Shown here: piece after piece, positions 1-8,375 of the stretch | Numbering within the stretch: position 1 is the first letter of the stretch | Layout: the number at the start of each line of letters is the position of its first letter | Source: Lachnospiraceae bacterium | Lineage (GTDB): Bacteria; Bacillota; Clostridia; Lachnospirales; Lachnospiraceae | Direction: 5' to 3' | Assembly (NCBI GenBank): GCA_017622875.1 | Contig: JAGAQG010000026.1 | Location: 1 to 64,000 of the forward strand | Length of the DNA: 64,000 nt | Notes under the pieces: generated by a model | What the model was told of the DNA's origin: nothing | Databases searched by the model: none | Seen by the model: only the letters and a program-made list of their open reading frames with translations | Made by a program: the position numbers and the translations under genes

Positions 1-1
1 A

Positions 2-121
2 CTGGCAGACAGAATCTATCAGTACTTTGATGAAATCAATAAAGAGCCAGTGGTATTTCATTGGACATATAAACTCGATGAAATATCGGAAGAAGAAGCT
101 AATCCAAATGCAGCTAGTTAA
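2..121 (+). CDS. 3' end of a gene, probably an IS630-type transposase tail
   Basis: The reading frame is open from the left edge and ends with TAA at 119-121, giving about 39 C-terminal residues. The stretch LADRIYQYFDEINKEP followed by FHWTYK resembles the C-terminus of IS630-family DDE transposases, where a helix with a (F/Y)xWxYK ending follows the last catalytic Glu. The catalytic residues would lie left of the window, so this is a resemblance only. The next gene, which starts directly after it, lacks its N-terminus, which fits an insertion here. No terminal inverted repeat could be confirmed. Any other small C-terminal domain is possible. Confidence 0.45.
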   Translation: MADRIYQYFDEINKEPVVFHWTYKLDEISEEEANPNAAS

Positions 122-150
122 TTATTATTCGATCTACTAGTATTCCGGCA

Positions 151-552
151 GTGCTGATTACAGGTGTAATTTTTCTAAAGATTCATTCATGGATGTTTAT
201 CACCAGCCTGATCGCGCTTGCGGCAGTATGGATCATGTATGGTGGAAAAGCAGTGTGGAAACGGCACATGAAAAGAAAGGTTACGAACAAGATTCTGCCA
301 AAGATGGATATTCAGGATTTTAAAGAAGTCGTATATCGCTTTACAGAGGAAGGTATTGAATATACAGATAAAAAGAAAAAAATGAAAATTGCTTATGGTG
401 ATATTATTACAATGGTTCCTTTAGAAAGTCAGTTTGTGATTCATTATCAGGGAGGCGCAATTCTCCTTCCATATCATGTATTTGCTAATGAAGATGAAAT
501 GAAAGAATTCGTAAAAGAATACCATATTTGCAAAGGAAAAAGTAAAAAATGA
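151..552 (+). pseudogene. 5'-truncated YcxB-like membrane protein
   Basis: The product resembles the C-terminal part of YcxB-like proteins: a hydrophobic segment at about residues 3-30, then a beta-rich domain with FTEEGIEYTD, then a conserved I(T)MV turn and ILLPYHVF. Family members normally have an extra N-terminal stretch with a first membrane helix. Here the frame opens only at 118, after a TAG at 115-117, and has no credible ribosome binding site. GTG at 151 is merely the first possible start. The missing N-terminus lies where the probable transposase tail ends, so disruption by an insertion sequence is likely. Function of the family is unknown. A hairpin terminator follows at 576-608. 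Confidence 0.6.
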
Positions 553-575
553 CAGGCCTACTCTACTCCTTTCCG

Positions 576-608
576 AATCGGAGATGCGTTTCGTGCGTAT
601 CTCCGATT
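576..608 (+). terminator. Hairpin terminator after the YcxB-like remnant
   Basis: AATCGGAGATGCG (576-588) pairs with CGTATCTCCGATT (596-608) with one G-T wobble and a 7-nt loop. The following tract TTGCGTTTT is only partly T-rich. Confidence 0.6.
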
Positions 609-627
609 TGCGTTTTGGGATTCTTTG

Positions 628-656
628 TTGATTCGTTATTGGGTCTATATTATAAT
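628..656 (+). promoter_or_regulatory. Sigma-A promoter of the rpiR operon
   Basis: TTGATT (628-633), a 17-bp spacer and a perfect TATAAT (651-656). It lies 29 bp before the chosen RpiR start. Confidence 0.65.
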
Positions 657-684
657 TTAGGGAAAAGGTATTGGAGAGGTGAAA

Positions 685-1530
685 ATGAGAGGGTTTAATA
701 CGAAGTCGATTGTGCCAATCATAGAGTCAAAGTATCAGAGTCTGTCAACTGTGGAAAAGACCATTGCGGATTTTTTTATTGAAAATCGTGTAAAAATGGA
801 TTTTTCAGCGAAGGCAGTTTCACAGCGTCTCTTCGTTTCAGAAGCATCCCTGTCACGTTTTGCCAAGAAGTGTGGTTATCGGGGATATCGTGAATTTATT
901 TATCAATATGAAGAGACCTTTGTGGAAAAGAAAGAACCTGTTACAAAGAATCTGAGCGGGGTGCTTGGAATCTATCAGGAACTTTTAAATCATACCTATA
1001 ATCTGGTTGATGAAGCCCAGATTGCAAGAATATGCAGATATCTGAGTGAGGCGCATAGGGTGTTTGTCTGTGGGAAAGGAAGCTCTGGATTTGCTGCCAG
1101 TGAGATGGAAATGCGTTTTATGAGAATTGGTGTGGATATCGACTGTATTCAGGACAGCCATCTGATGAAGATGCAGACAGTTTTTCTTAGCAATCGGGAC
1201 TTGGTAATAGGAATCACGATCAGTGCGACGACGGAGGAAGTACTCTATATGCTTCAGGAAGGTCATAAAAGAGGGGCCAAAACGATTGTACTGACTGCAA
1301 ATAATTTGGATTATTTACATGAATTTTGTGATGAGATTGTTTTGGTAGCCTCCATGGATCGTCTGGATGAAGGAAATATGATTTCGCCGCAGTATCCGAT
1401 TCTGACACTGACAGACGTGATCTATTCCAGCTTTGTTGATAAAGATGAATCTATGAAAGAAATTCTGCATGACAATACAGTTCAGGCATTGGGAAACAAA
1501 AAAGTGGGAGAAAATTATGAAAAATTATGA
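685..1530 (+). CDS. MurR/RpiR family transcriptional regulator
   Basis: A 281-residue regulator with the two domains of the RpiR family. An N-terminal helix-turn-helix lies at about residues 20-80, with AKAVSQRLFVSEASLSRFAK as the recognition region. A SIS sugar-phosphate-binding domain lies at about 120-260, with VCGKGSSGFAA and GITISATTEEV as the phospho-sugar loops. Family members sense phosphosugars and control sugar or amino-sugar catabolism genes. ATG 685 is preferred over GTG 679 because GGAGAGG (673-679) lies 5 nt upstream of it and overlaps the GTG. It is the first gene of a run with the HAD phosphatase, whose start overlaps its end by 14 nt. The target genes are not evident; no sugar genes adjoin. 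Confidence 0.85.
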   Translation: MRGFNTKSIVPIIESKYQSLSTVEKTIADFFIENRVKMDFSAKAVSQRLFVSEASLSRFAKKCGYRGYREFIYQYEETFVEKKEPVTKNLSGVLGIYQELLNHTYNLVDEAQIARICRYLSEAHRVFVCGKGSSGFAASEMEMRFMRIGVDIDCIQDSHLMKMQTVFLSNRDLVIGITISATTEEVLYMLQEGHKRGAKTIVLTANNLDYLHEFCDEIVLVASMDRLDEGNMISPQYPILTLTDVIYSSFVDKDESMKEILHDNTVQALGNKKVGENYEKL

Positions 1531-2173
1531 TACAGTGATTTTTGATCTGGATGGAACCTTATTAAATACATTGGAAGATCTGGCAGATGGCGTGAATCAC
1601 GTGATGGAAGAAAATGGATATCCAAAGCGTACTTTAGAAGAGGTAAGACTTTTTGTAGGAAATGGAATACGAAGGCTTATGGAACAGGCAGTGCCGGAAA
1701 GTGTGACAGGTGATGAGTTTGAGCGAGTTTTCGAAGAATTTCGAAGTTACTATACGGAACACTGTCAGATTAAAACGAGAGCCTATGATGGAATTATGCA
1801 GCTTTTGGATACATTGAAGAAACAGGGCTATGCCATGGCAATCGTTTCAAATAAGAATCATGCAGCTGTATGTGAATTAAATGAGATTTATTTTAAAGAG
1901 TACATAAAGGTTGCCATCGGACAGAAGGATGGGATTCGCAAAAAACCGGCGCCGGATACGGTGATTCAGGCTTTGAAGAAGCTTGGAAAAGAGAAAGAAA
2001 CTGCGATTTATGTGGGGGATTCCGAGGTGGATTTTGCAACTGCGAAGAATTCCGGGATGGACTGCGCACTGGTAACCTGGGGATTTCGCACCAAAAATGA
2101 ACTGGCAGAATTTGAACCTACGGTGTTTATCGACCAGCCGGAGGAATTGCTTGCTGTACTGGAAAAAGTGTAA
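1517..2173 (+). CDS. HAD family phosphatase, phosphoglycolate phosphatase-like
   Basis: A 218-residue HAD subfamily IA hydrolase. Motif I is FDLDGTLLNT with nucleophile Asp10 and acid/base Asp12. Motif II is IVSNKN, motif III is the KKPAPD lysine, and motif IV is GDSEVDFATA. A helical cap lies between motifs I and II. The substrate is a small phosphorylated metabolite; Gph/PpaX-type activity on phosphoglycolate or pyrophosphate is the usual annotation but cannot be fixed from sequence. ATG 1517 is chosen because GGGAG lies 6 nt upstream and motif I then sits at the normal distance from the N-terminus. It overlaps the regulator gene by 14 nt, so translation is probably coupled. A second HAD paralogue lies at 17117. 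Confidence 0.85.
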   Translation: MKNYDTVIFDLDGTLLNTLEDLADGVNHVMEENGYPKRTLEEVRLFVGNGIRRLMEQAVPESVTGDEFERVFEEFRSYYTEHCQIKTRAYDGIMQLLDTLKKQGYAMAIVSNKNHAAVCELNEIYFKEYIKVAIGQKDGIRKKPAPDTVIQALKKLGKEKETAIYVGDSEVDFATAKNSGMDCALVTWGFRTKNELAEFEPTVFIDQPEELLAVLEKV

Positions 2174-2197
2174 GCAATGTTTGGAGATTGATTTTGT

Positions 2198-2977
2198 ATG
2201 ATGACTGAGTTAGAGAAATATTATAATAAATTTAATGAAGAAAAACGCTTGAACTCCCGTCATGGTCAGGTGGAATTTATCACTTCGATGAAATATATCC
2301 ATGAGTATCTGGGGGAGGATAAAACGAAGAAGATTTTGGATGTAGGTGCAGGGACGGGAAGATATTCGGTAGCACTGGCAAATGAAGGTTATGATGTAAC
2401 AGCAGTAGAGCTGGTAAAATATAATCTTGGAATCTTAAAATCAAAAAACAGCACTGTGAAAGCCTATCAGGGAAATGCGGTGAAATTAAAACGATTTGAA
2501 AATGATTCCTTTGATCTGACGCTGCTTTTTGGACCAATGTATCATCTGCATACAAAAGAAGATCAGTTAAAAGCGCTTTCAGAAGCAAAACGCGTGACCA
2601 AGAAGGACGGTGTGATTCTGGTGGCATATTGTATGAATGAGTACAGTGTACTGACGTATGGATTTAAGGAAAATCACATCAAAGAAAGTTTAGCGGAAGG
2701 GAAATTATCAGAAGATTTTCAAGTGCTTTCCAAAGAGGAAGATTTATACCGATATATGCGTTTGGAGGACATCAATGCATTGAATGAGGAAATGGGAGTG
2801 ACTCGTATCAAGATCATTTCTCCAGATGGACCGTCAGATTTTATGCGTCCGACACTCAATGCGATGGACGAGGAGACATTTCAAATATTTGTAGAATATC
2901 ATCTTTCTGTCTGTGAGAGGGCAGATTTGATTGGTGCAGGATCTCATACACTGGATATCCTGTGCAATACCAAATAG
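2198..2977 (+). CDS. Class I SAM-dependent methyltransferase
   Basis: A 259-residue Rossmann-fold methyltransferase. Motif I is ILDVGAGTGRYSVALA at about residues 46-61, an acidic residue ends strand 2 (VTAVELVK), and motif IV/post-I is SFDLTLLFGPMYHL. The C-terminal half carries substrate specificity and is not diagnostic. Family relatives are soluble and modify small molecules, tRNA or protein. The gene follows the HAD gene by 24 bp and precedes the EF-G-like fusion by 16 bp, so the genes are likely co-transcribed. A ribosomal or tRNA substrate would fit the next gene but is speculation. Two consecutive ATGs at 2198 and 2201 could each be the start. Confidence 0.8.
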   Translation: MMTELEKYYNKFNEEKRLNSRHGQVEFITSMKYIHEYLGEDKTKKILDVGAGTGRYSVALANEGYDVTAVELVKYNLGILKSKNSTVKAYQGNAVKLKRFENDSFDLTLLFGPMYHLHTKEDQLKALSEAKRVTKKDGVILVAYCMNEYSVLTYGFKENHIKESLAEGKLSEDFQVLSKEEDLYRYMRLEDINALNEEMGVTRIKIISPDGPSDFMRPTLNAMDEETFQIFVEYHLSVCERADLIGAGSHTLDILCNTK

Positions 2978-2993
2978 ATAAAAGGTTAAAACA

Positions 2994-5693
2994 ATGAAAA
3001 AACAATTGACGATGGGGATTTTGGCCCATGTAGATGCAGGAAAAACTACATTATCGGAAGCAATGCTCTATTTAAGCGGTGCCATCAGAAAGCTTGGACG
3101 CGTGGATAAAAAAGATGCTTATCTGGATACGGATGCACAGGAACGTGCGAGAGGAATCACGATTTTTTCCAAGCAGGCACGTTTTTCGTGGAAGGATTTG
3201 GGGATAACCCTTCTGGATACACCGGGACATGTGGATTTCTCCGCAGAAATGGAACGAACATTACAGGTTCTTGATTATGCGATTCTGGTAGTCAGCGGTG
3301 CGGATGGCGTACAGGGACATACGGAAACGCTCTGGAAGCTGTTAAAGAGAAACCATATTCCGACATTTTTATTTGTAAATAAAATGGATCAGCCAGGAAC
3401 TGATAAGGAAGCGCTGATTCAAAATATTCATGACAGATTATCTGATAACTGCATTGATTTTAGTGGTACATGGGATGATGAATTTTATGAAAGTCTTGCC
3501 ATGTGCGAGGAAGAGCTGCTGGAAGCTTATCTGGAATCCGGGGCAGTAGAAGAGGCGGAAATTGTCCGTCTGATTGCTGAGAGAAAAGCATTTCCAATCT
3601 ATTTTGGCTCTGCGCTGAAATTAGATGGCGTGGAAGAGTTGATGGATGCACTTTTAAAGTATACAGCCGAGCAAAAATTCGGTGCTCAGTTTGGCGCGAA
3701 AGTATTTAAGATTTCCAGAGATGATCAGGGAAACCGTCTGACACATCTGAAGGTAACTGGCGGAAGCTTAAAAGTGAAAGACCTGCTGACTGGAACAAAG
3801 GATGAAGAAGTCTGGGAAGAAAAGGTGAATCAGATTCGTTTATATTCTGGGGAAAAGTTTGAGCCTGTACCAGAAGTGGCCGCAGGGATGGTCTGTACGG
3901 TAACAGGGCTTACTAAGACCCATCCGGGTCAGGGCCTTGGGGAAGAACGATTTTCTGAAAAGCCATATTTGGAACCGGTACTGAATTATCAGATGATTCT
4001 GCCGGATGGCGTCAATGTCAATGAAATCATCGGAAAGCTTCGCCAGCTGGAAGAGGAGGAACCGGAACTTCACATTGTATGGGATGAAACTCTTCGTGAA
4101 CTTCATGTACAGCTGATGGGTGAAGTTCAGATTGAAATCATCAAGACAATTTTAAAAGAACGATTTGATTTGGAAGTAAGCTTCGGAACAGGAAGTATTA
4201 TTTATAAAGAGACGATTGCCAATACCGTAGAGGGAATTGGACATTATGAGCCGCTTCGTCATTATGCGGAGGTACATTTGCTGTTAGAACCGAGCGAGCA
4301 GGGCAGTGGCATGACCTTTGCAACGAACTGTAGTGAGGATCTGCTGGATAAGAACTGGCAGAGACTGATCATGACTCATCTGGAAGAGCGAAAGCATCGG
4401 GGAGTGCTGACAGGTGCGGAAATTACCGATATGAAGATTTCTGTGGTTGGCGGACGTGCCCACTTGAAGCATACGGAAGGCGGAGACTTCAGACAGTCTA
4501 CTTACCGCGCGGTGCGTCAGGGATTGATGAAGGCAGAGAGCGTGCTGCTGGAACCAATGTATGATTTTCGACTGGAAATTCCACTGGATAACTTGGGACG
4601 GGCGATGACCGATGTGGAAAAAATGTTCGGAAAGTGCAATCCGCCGGAATTGGGTACAGAAACTGCGGTGCTGACAGGAAAGGCCCCGGTATCAGAAATG
4701 CGGGATTATACCATGGAAGTGATTGCCTATTCCAAGGGACGCGGCCGATTGAACTGTGTGCTTGGTGGCTATGCACCTTGCCACAATGCGGAGGAGGTCA
4801 TCGCGGCAAGAGGTTATGATCCGGATTCTGATATGCGAAATCCATCCGGTTCCGTATTTTGTGCCCATGGCGCAGGATTTTATGTGCCTTGGGATGAAGT
4901 GGATGAGATGGCCCATGTAGAAACACCATATTCCACGAAGAAAAAGAAACCGATAGAAGTCATCAATGCGCCCAAGCCTTCAGGTTCTGTTTCAGGTGGC
5001 GGAAGTTTTAGTTATTCCGGTGCTGATGATAAAGAACTGGAGGCAATCTTTACAAGAACCTATGGGGAACGAAAACCGCGGGAGCGCAGAGAATACAGTG
5101 GCTATGTGACGCAGCGGGTAAGAAATTATAATCCCGCTTCTGAAAAGCCGAAAAAGAAACCAGAACAGGTGAAAGAATATCTGCTAGTGGATGGCTATAA
5201 CATTGTGTTTGCATGGCAGGACTTAAAAGAACTTGCCGAGGTAAACATTGAAGCGGCCAGAGGAAAGCTGATGGATATTCTTTGTAACTATCAGGGATAT
5301 AAAGGATGTACATTGATTCTTGTATTTGATGCTTATAAAGTCGTTGGAAATACCGGGGAGATGCTGGATTATCATAATATTCATGTAGTCTATACAAAAG
5401 AGGCGGAAACTGCGGACCAATATATTGAAAAACTGGCTCATGAAATCGGTCGTAAATACAATGTGACGGTAGCTACTTCCGATGGATTGGAACAGCTGAT
5501 CATTCGTGGTCAGGGATGTCGTTTGTTATCAGCGAAAGAACTGTGGGACGAAATTGAATATATGAAGCAGGAGCTTCGAAGAGAGTATATTGAAAAACAT
5601 CCGGAAGGACCAAAGAATTATCTGTTCGACCATCTGGAGGATGAACTTGCTTTCTACATGGAACAGGTTCGTCTGGGCAAGAAGGAAATTTGA
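2994..5693 (+). CDS. TetM/EF-G-like translational GTPase fused to a C-terminal NYN (YacP/Rae1-like) nuclease domain
   Basis: An 899-residue protein in two parts. Residues 1 to about 650 are an EF-G-type GTPase of the TetM/TetO ribosomal-protection clade: G1 AHVDAGKT, G2 RGITI, G3 DTPGH, G4 NKMD, then domains II-V, with the domain IV region rich in Gly. A Gly/Ser-rich linker at about 660-690 follows. Residues from about 727 form a NYN/YacP domain beginning EYLLVDGYNIV, with conserved acidic positions Asp733, Asp779 (LVFDAY), Asp808 and Asp830 (ATSDGLE). YacP in Bacillus is Rae1, a ribosome A-site mRNA endonuclease. TetM-type factors bind the same site. Family knowledge suggests a ribosome rescue or surveillance role; classical tetracycline resistance should not be assumed, because acquired Tet proteins are about 640 residues and lack this tail. 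Confidence 0.85.
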   Translation: MKKQLTMGILAHVDAGKTTLSEAMLYLSGAIRKLGRVDKKDAYLDTDAQERARGITIFSKQARFSWKDLGITLLDTPGHVDFSAEMERTLQVLDYAILVVSGADGVQGHTETLWKLLKRNHIPTFLFVNKMDQPGTDKEALIQNIHDRLSDNCIDFSGTWDDEFYESLAMCEEELLEAYLESGAVEEAEIVRLIAERKAFPIYFGSALKLDGVEELMDALLKYTAEQKFGAQFGAKVFKISRDDQGNRLTHLKVTGGSLKVKDLLTGTKDEEVWEEKVNQIRLYSGEKFEPVPEVAAGMVCTVTGLTKTHPGQGLGEERFSEKPYLEPVLNYQMILPDGVNVNEIIGKLRQLEEEEPELHIVWDETLRELHVQLMGEVQIEIIKTILKERFDLEVSFGTGSIIYKETIANTVEGIGHYEPLRHYAEVHLLLEPSEQGSGMTFATNCSEDLLDKNWQRLIMTHLEERKHRGVLTGAEITDMKISVVGGRAHLKHTEGGDFRQSTYRAVRQGLMKAESVLLEPMYDFRLEIPLDNLGRAMTDVEKMFGKCNPPELGTETAVLTGKAPVSEMRDYTMEVIAYSKGRGRLNCVLGGYAPCHNAEEVIAARGYDPDSDMRNPSGSVFCAHGAGFYVPWDEVDEMAHVETPYSTKKKKPIEVINAPKPSGSVSGGGSFSYSGADDKELEAIFTRTYGERKPRERREYSGYVTQRVRNYNPASEKPKKKPEQVKEYLLVDGYNIVFAWQDLKELAEVNIEAARGKLMDILCNYQGYKGCTLILVFDAYKVVGNTGEMLDYHNIHVVYTKEAETADQYIEKLAHEIGRKYNVTVATSDGLEQLIIRGQGCRLLSAKELWDEIEYMKQELRREYIEKHPEGPKNYLFDHLEDELAFYMEQVRLGKKEI

Positions 5694-5755
5694 TGAGCGA
5701 GGAGCATTTTAAGCCCGAAAGTGCAGAAAATGCGACTTTATGTGAAAAGTAGTGG

Positions 5756-5784
5756 TTGAAGAAAAATCTGCTTTATATTATAAT
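5756..5784 (+). promoter_or_regulatory. Sigma-A promoter of aspS
   Basis: TTGAAG (5756-5761), a 17-bp spacer and TATAAT (5779-5784). The leader to the start codon is only about 60 nt, too short for a T-box. Confidence 0.75.
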
Positions 5785-5851
5785 TATTCAGTTAAATTAT
5801 GTAATTATATCAGAAGTGTTTTCAGGCATTTCTGAATTTTAGGAGGATAAT

Positions 5852-7618
5852 ATGTTTCAGTCAAGAACACATACATGTAATGAACTCCGTATGGAGCATG
5901 TAGGTCAGAATGTAACCATCGTTGGTTGGTACGAAAACCTGCGTAAAGTGAGCAAGAACCTTGGATTCCTCGTTTTAAGAGATTTCTATGGTACAACTCA
6001 GGTCGTTATTGAAACAGAAGAAATGATGGAAAAGCTTTCCGGTGTAAACTGCGAATCTACACTTTCTATCACAGGTACTGTCAGAGAACGTTCCAGCAAA
6101 AACCCAAATCAGGCAACAGGTGATATCGAAGTAGTTCCTACAGATATGGTCGTATTAGGAAAATGCCGTCATAACGAGCTTCCATTTGAAATCAACCGTT
6201 CCAAAGAAGCGGATGAAAATGCTCGTTTAAAATATCGTTACCTTGATTTAAGAAACCCTGCAGTCAAAGACCGCATCGTACTTAGATGTCAGGTTGTAGC
6301 AGCACTTCGTCAGGCAATGACAGAACAGGGATTCTTAGAAATCACAACACCAATCCTGACATGTTCTTCTCCGGAAGGCGCAAGAGACTATCTTGTACCA
6401 TCTAGAAATCATCCAGGAAAATTCTATGCATTGCCACAGGCTCCACAGCAGTTCAAACAGTTGCTCATGACATCTGGTTTTGACCGTTATTTCCAGATTG
6501 CACCATGTTTCCGTGATGAAGATGCACGTGCTGACCGTTCACCAGGTGAATTCTATCAGTTAGATATGGAAATGGCATTTGCAAGCCAGGAAGACGTATT
6601 CGCAGTGATCGAAAAAGTTCTTCCGCCAATCTTTGCAAAATATGGTATTTATAAAACAGCAAGCGAAGCACCATTCAGACGTATTTCATTCTTAGATGCA
6701 TTAGATAAATACGGTTCTGATAAACCGGACCTTCGTATCGACTTAGAACTTCAGGATGCAACAGAAGTGATGGCAGATTGTGGATTCGGCCCATTCGAAG
6801 GAAATGTAGTAAAAGCAGTTGTAGTAAGCGATTTCAAGGGCACAAGAAAAGTAATTGACAAGATGTGTGCAGAAGTTGAAATGCAGTCAGGAAACAAAGC
6901 TTACTGGTTCCGTCTGGACGAAAACGGAGAATTTGTTGGCGGTATCTCTAAATTCTTAGTAGAAAGAAAAGATGCAGTCATTGCAGCACTTGGATTAAAG
7001 CCGGGTGATTTCGTAGGTTTGACAGCTGGTAAAAAACTTGTTGCTCAGAAGACAGCAGGTGTGTTCCGTAAGATCTTAGGTAACACAGTAGAAGGTCATA
7101 TGAAGAAAGACTGTTACGAATTCTGTTGGATCGTAGACTTCCCAATGTATGAAATGGGTGAAGAATCAGGAGAACTTGAATTCTGTCACAACCCATTCTC
7201 TATGCCACAGGGCGGTATGAAAGATTTAGTGGAAAAAGACCCGTTAGATATTCTTGCATACCAGTATGACTTAGTATGTAACGGTGTTGAATTATCTTCA
7301 GGTGCTGTTCGTAACCACGATCCTGAAATCATGATCAAGGCATTTGAACTTGTTCGTCTTGGAGAAGATGATGTGAAAGCTAAATTCCCGGCAATGTACA
7401 ATGCATTTACTTATGGTGCACCACCACATGCAGGTATCGCACCAGGGGTTGACCGTATGGTAATGCTGATCGCAGGTGAAGAAAGCATCCGTGAAATCAT
7501 TCCATTCCCAATGAACAAGACTGCTATGGACGTTATGATGGGAGCTCCATCAGAAGTTGATCCAAAACAGTTAGCTGATGTTCATATTAAGATCGATCTT
7601 CCAAAAGAAGAAAAATAA
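5852..7618 (+). CDS. aspS: Aspartate--tRNA ligase
   Basis: A 588-residue class IIb synthetase that charges tRNA-Asp. The N-terminal OB-fold anticodon-binding domain begins SRTHTCNELRMEHVG and contains VTIVGWYENLRKV. Catalytic motif 2 is FRDEDARADR, QQFKQLLM lies upstream of it, and motif 3 lies near APGVDRMVML. The bacterial GAD insertion lies at about residues 290-420. Full bacterial length. The start is fixed by AGGAGG (5841-5846). An asparaginyl-tRNA synthetase is also encoded in the window, so a discriminating AspRS is expected, but the tRNA specificity was not tested by residue. A hairpin terminator lies at 7632-7650. Confidence 0.97.
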   Translation: MFQSRTHTCNELRMEHVGQNVTIVGWYENLRKVSKNLGFLVLRDFYGTTQVVIETEEMMEKLSGVNCESTLSITGTVRERSSKNPNQATGDIEVVPTDMVVLGKCRHNELPFEINRSKEADENARLKYRYLDLRNPAVKDRIVLRCQVVAALRQAMTEQGFLEITTPILTCSSPEGARDYLVPSRNHPGKFYALPQAPQQFKQLLMTSGFDRYFQIAPCFRDEDARADRSPGEFYQLDMEMAFASQEDVFAVIEKVLPPIFAKYGIYKTASEAPFRRISFLDALDKYGSDKPDLRIDLELQDATEVMADCGFGPFEGNVVKAVVVSDFKGTRKVIDKMCAEVEMQSGNKAYWFRLDENGEFVGGISKFLVERKDAVIAALGLKPGDFVGLTAGKKLVAQKTAGVFRKILGNTVEGHMKKDCYEFCWIVDFPMYEMGEESGELEFCHNPFSMPQGGMKDLVEKDPLDILAYQYDLVCNGVELSSGAVRNHDPEIMIKAFELVRLGEDDVKAKFPAMYNAFTYGAPPHAGIAPGVDRMVMLIAGEESIREIIPFPMNKTAMDVMMGAPSEVDPKQLADVHIKIDLPKEEK

Positions 7619-7631
7619 TTTTGTAACCAGA

Positions 7632-7650
7632 GGGGGTGCACTGCATCCCC
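7632..7650 (+). terminator. Terminator after aspS
   Basis: GGGGGTGC (7632-7639) pairs with GCATCCCC (7643-7650) around a 3-nt loop, followed by TTTAAAAA. It lies in the short gap before the next gene and may only attenuate read-through. Confidence 0.65.
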
Positions 7651-7674
7651 TTTAAAAATAGGAGAAGGTTTACA

Positions 7675-8337
7675 ATGAAGAGAAATGTATCGCTGGAAGA
7701 AATATCTGACGGTAAATTATATACAAGCAATGACATGGTAAAGGCTGACTGCGGTGACTGTGCAGGATGCTCAGCCTGCTGTCATGGTATGGGAGAATCC
7801 ATTGTACTTGACCCACTGGATATCTATCGACTAACGACAAATCTGGAAATGAGTTTTGAAGCACTTCTGACCCAGTACATAGAGTTAAATGTGGTGGATG
7901 GCGTGATCTTGCCGAATCTTAAAATGGCGGGACCGGAGGAAGCATGTGGGTTCTTAAATGAAAAGGGCCGATGCAGCATTCATTCTCACAGACCGGGAAT
8001 CTGTCGATTATTTCCACTGGGAAGATTCTATGAGGATGGGGATTTTAAATACTTTTTGCAGACAAATGAATGCAAAAAGGAGAATCGCACCAAGGTAAAG
8101 GTAAAGAAATGGATCGATACGCCAAATCTGAAGCAGTACGAGGAATTTGTGAATGACTGGCATAATTTCCTGCTGAACATGCAGGAGAGAGCGGCCGACT
8201 CCGACGAGACATCTGCAAAGCAGATCAGTATGTTCATTTTGCAGAATTTTTATATGAAGCCTTACGACCGCTCAAAGGAATTTTATCCGCAGTATGAGGA
8301 GCGCAGGAGTGGGGCGAAGCTGATATTTCATGTGTAA
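7675..8337 (+). CDS. YkgJ family cysteine-cluster protein
   Basis: A 220-residue protein of the YkgJ/CxxCxxCC family. Cysteines at about residues 21-33 (CGDCAGCSACC) and a second set in CGFLNEKGRCSIHSHRPGICRLFP form a predicted metal or Fe-S binding site. The second set is the diagnostic C-x8-C-x5-RPxxCRxFP motif. Function is unknown. ATG 7675 is used because AGGAGAAGG lies 6 nt upstream; the longer frame from 7636 runs through the aspS terminator. The same Cys pattern recurs in the FliB-like protein at 13689. The gene lies between two genes of tRNA charging and proofreading. Confidence 0.85.
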   Translation: MKRNVSLEEISDGKLYTSNDMVKADCGDCAGCSACCHGMGESIVLDPLDIYRLTTNLEMSFEALLTQYIELNVVDGVILPNLKMAGPEEACGFLNEKGRCSIHSHRPGICRLFPLGRFYEDGDFKYFLQTNECKKENRTKVKVKKWIDTPNLKQYEEFVNDWHNFLLNMQERAADSDETSAKQISMFILQNFYMKPYDRSKEFYPQYEERRSGAKLIFHV

Positions 8338-8375
8338 AACATGTTTTCTTAATAATTGTTAGGAAAGTGAACAAG

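Noticed and set aside
2994-5693. Tetracycline resistance gene
   Set aside because: The GTPase part resembles TetM/TetO, but the protein is about 260 residues longer than acquired Tet proteins and sits in an ordinary chromosomal operon with no mobile features nearby. Resistance cannot be claimed.
5694-5851. T-box leaders before aspS, tyrS and asnS
   Set aside because: Promoters leave leaders of only about 35-75 nt before these genes, and no AGGGTGGNACCGCG element is present.
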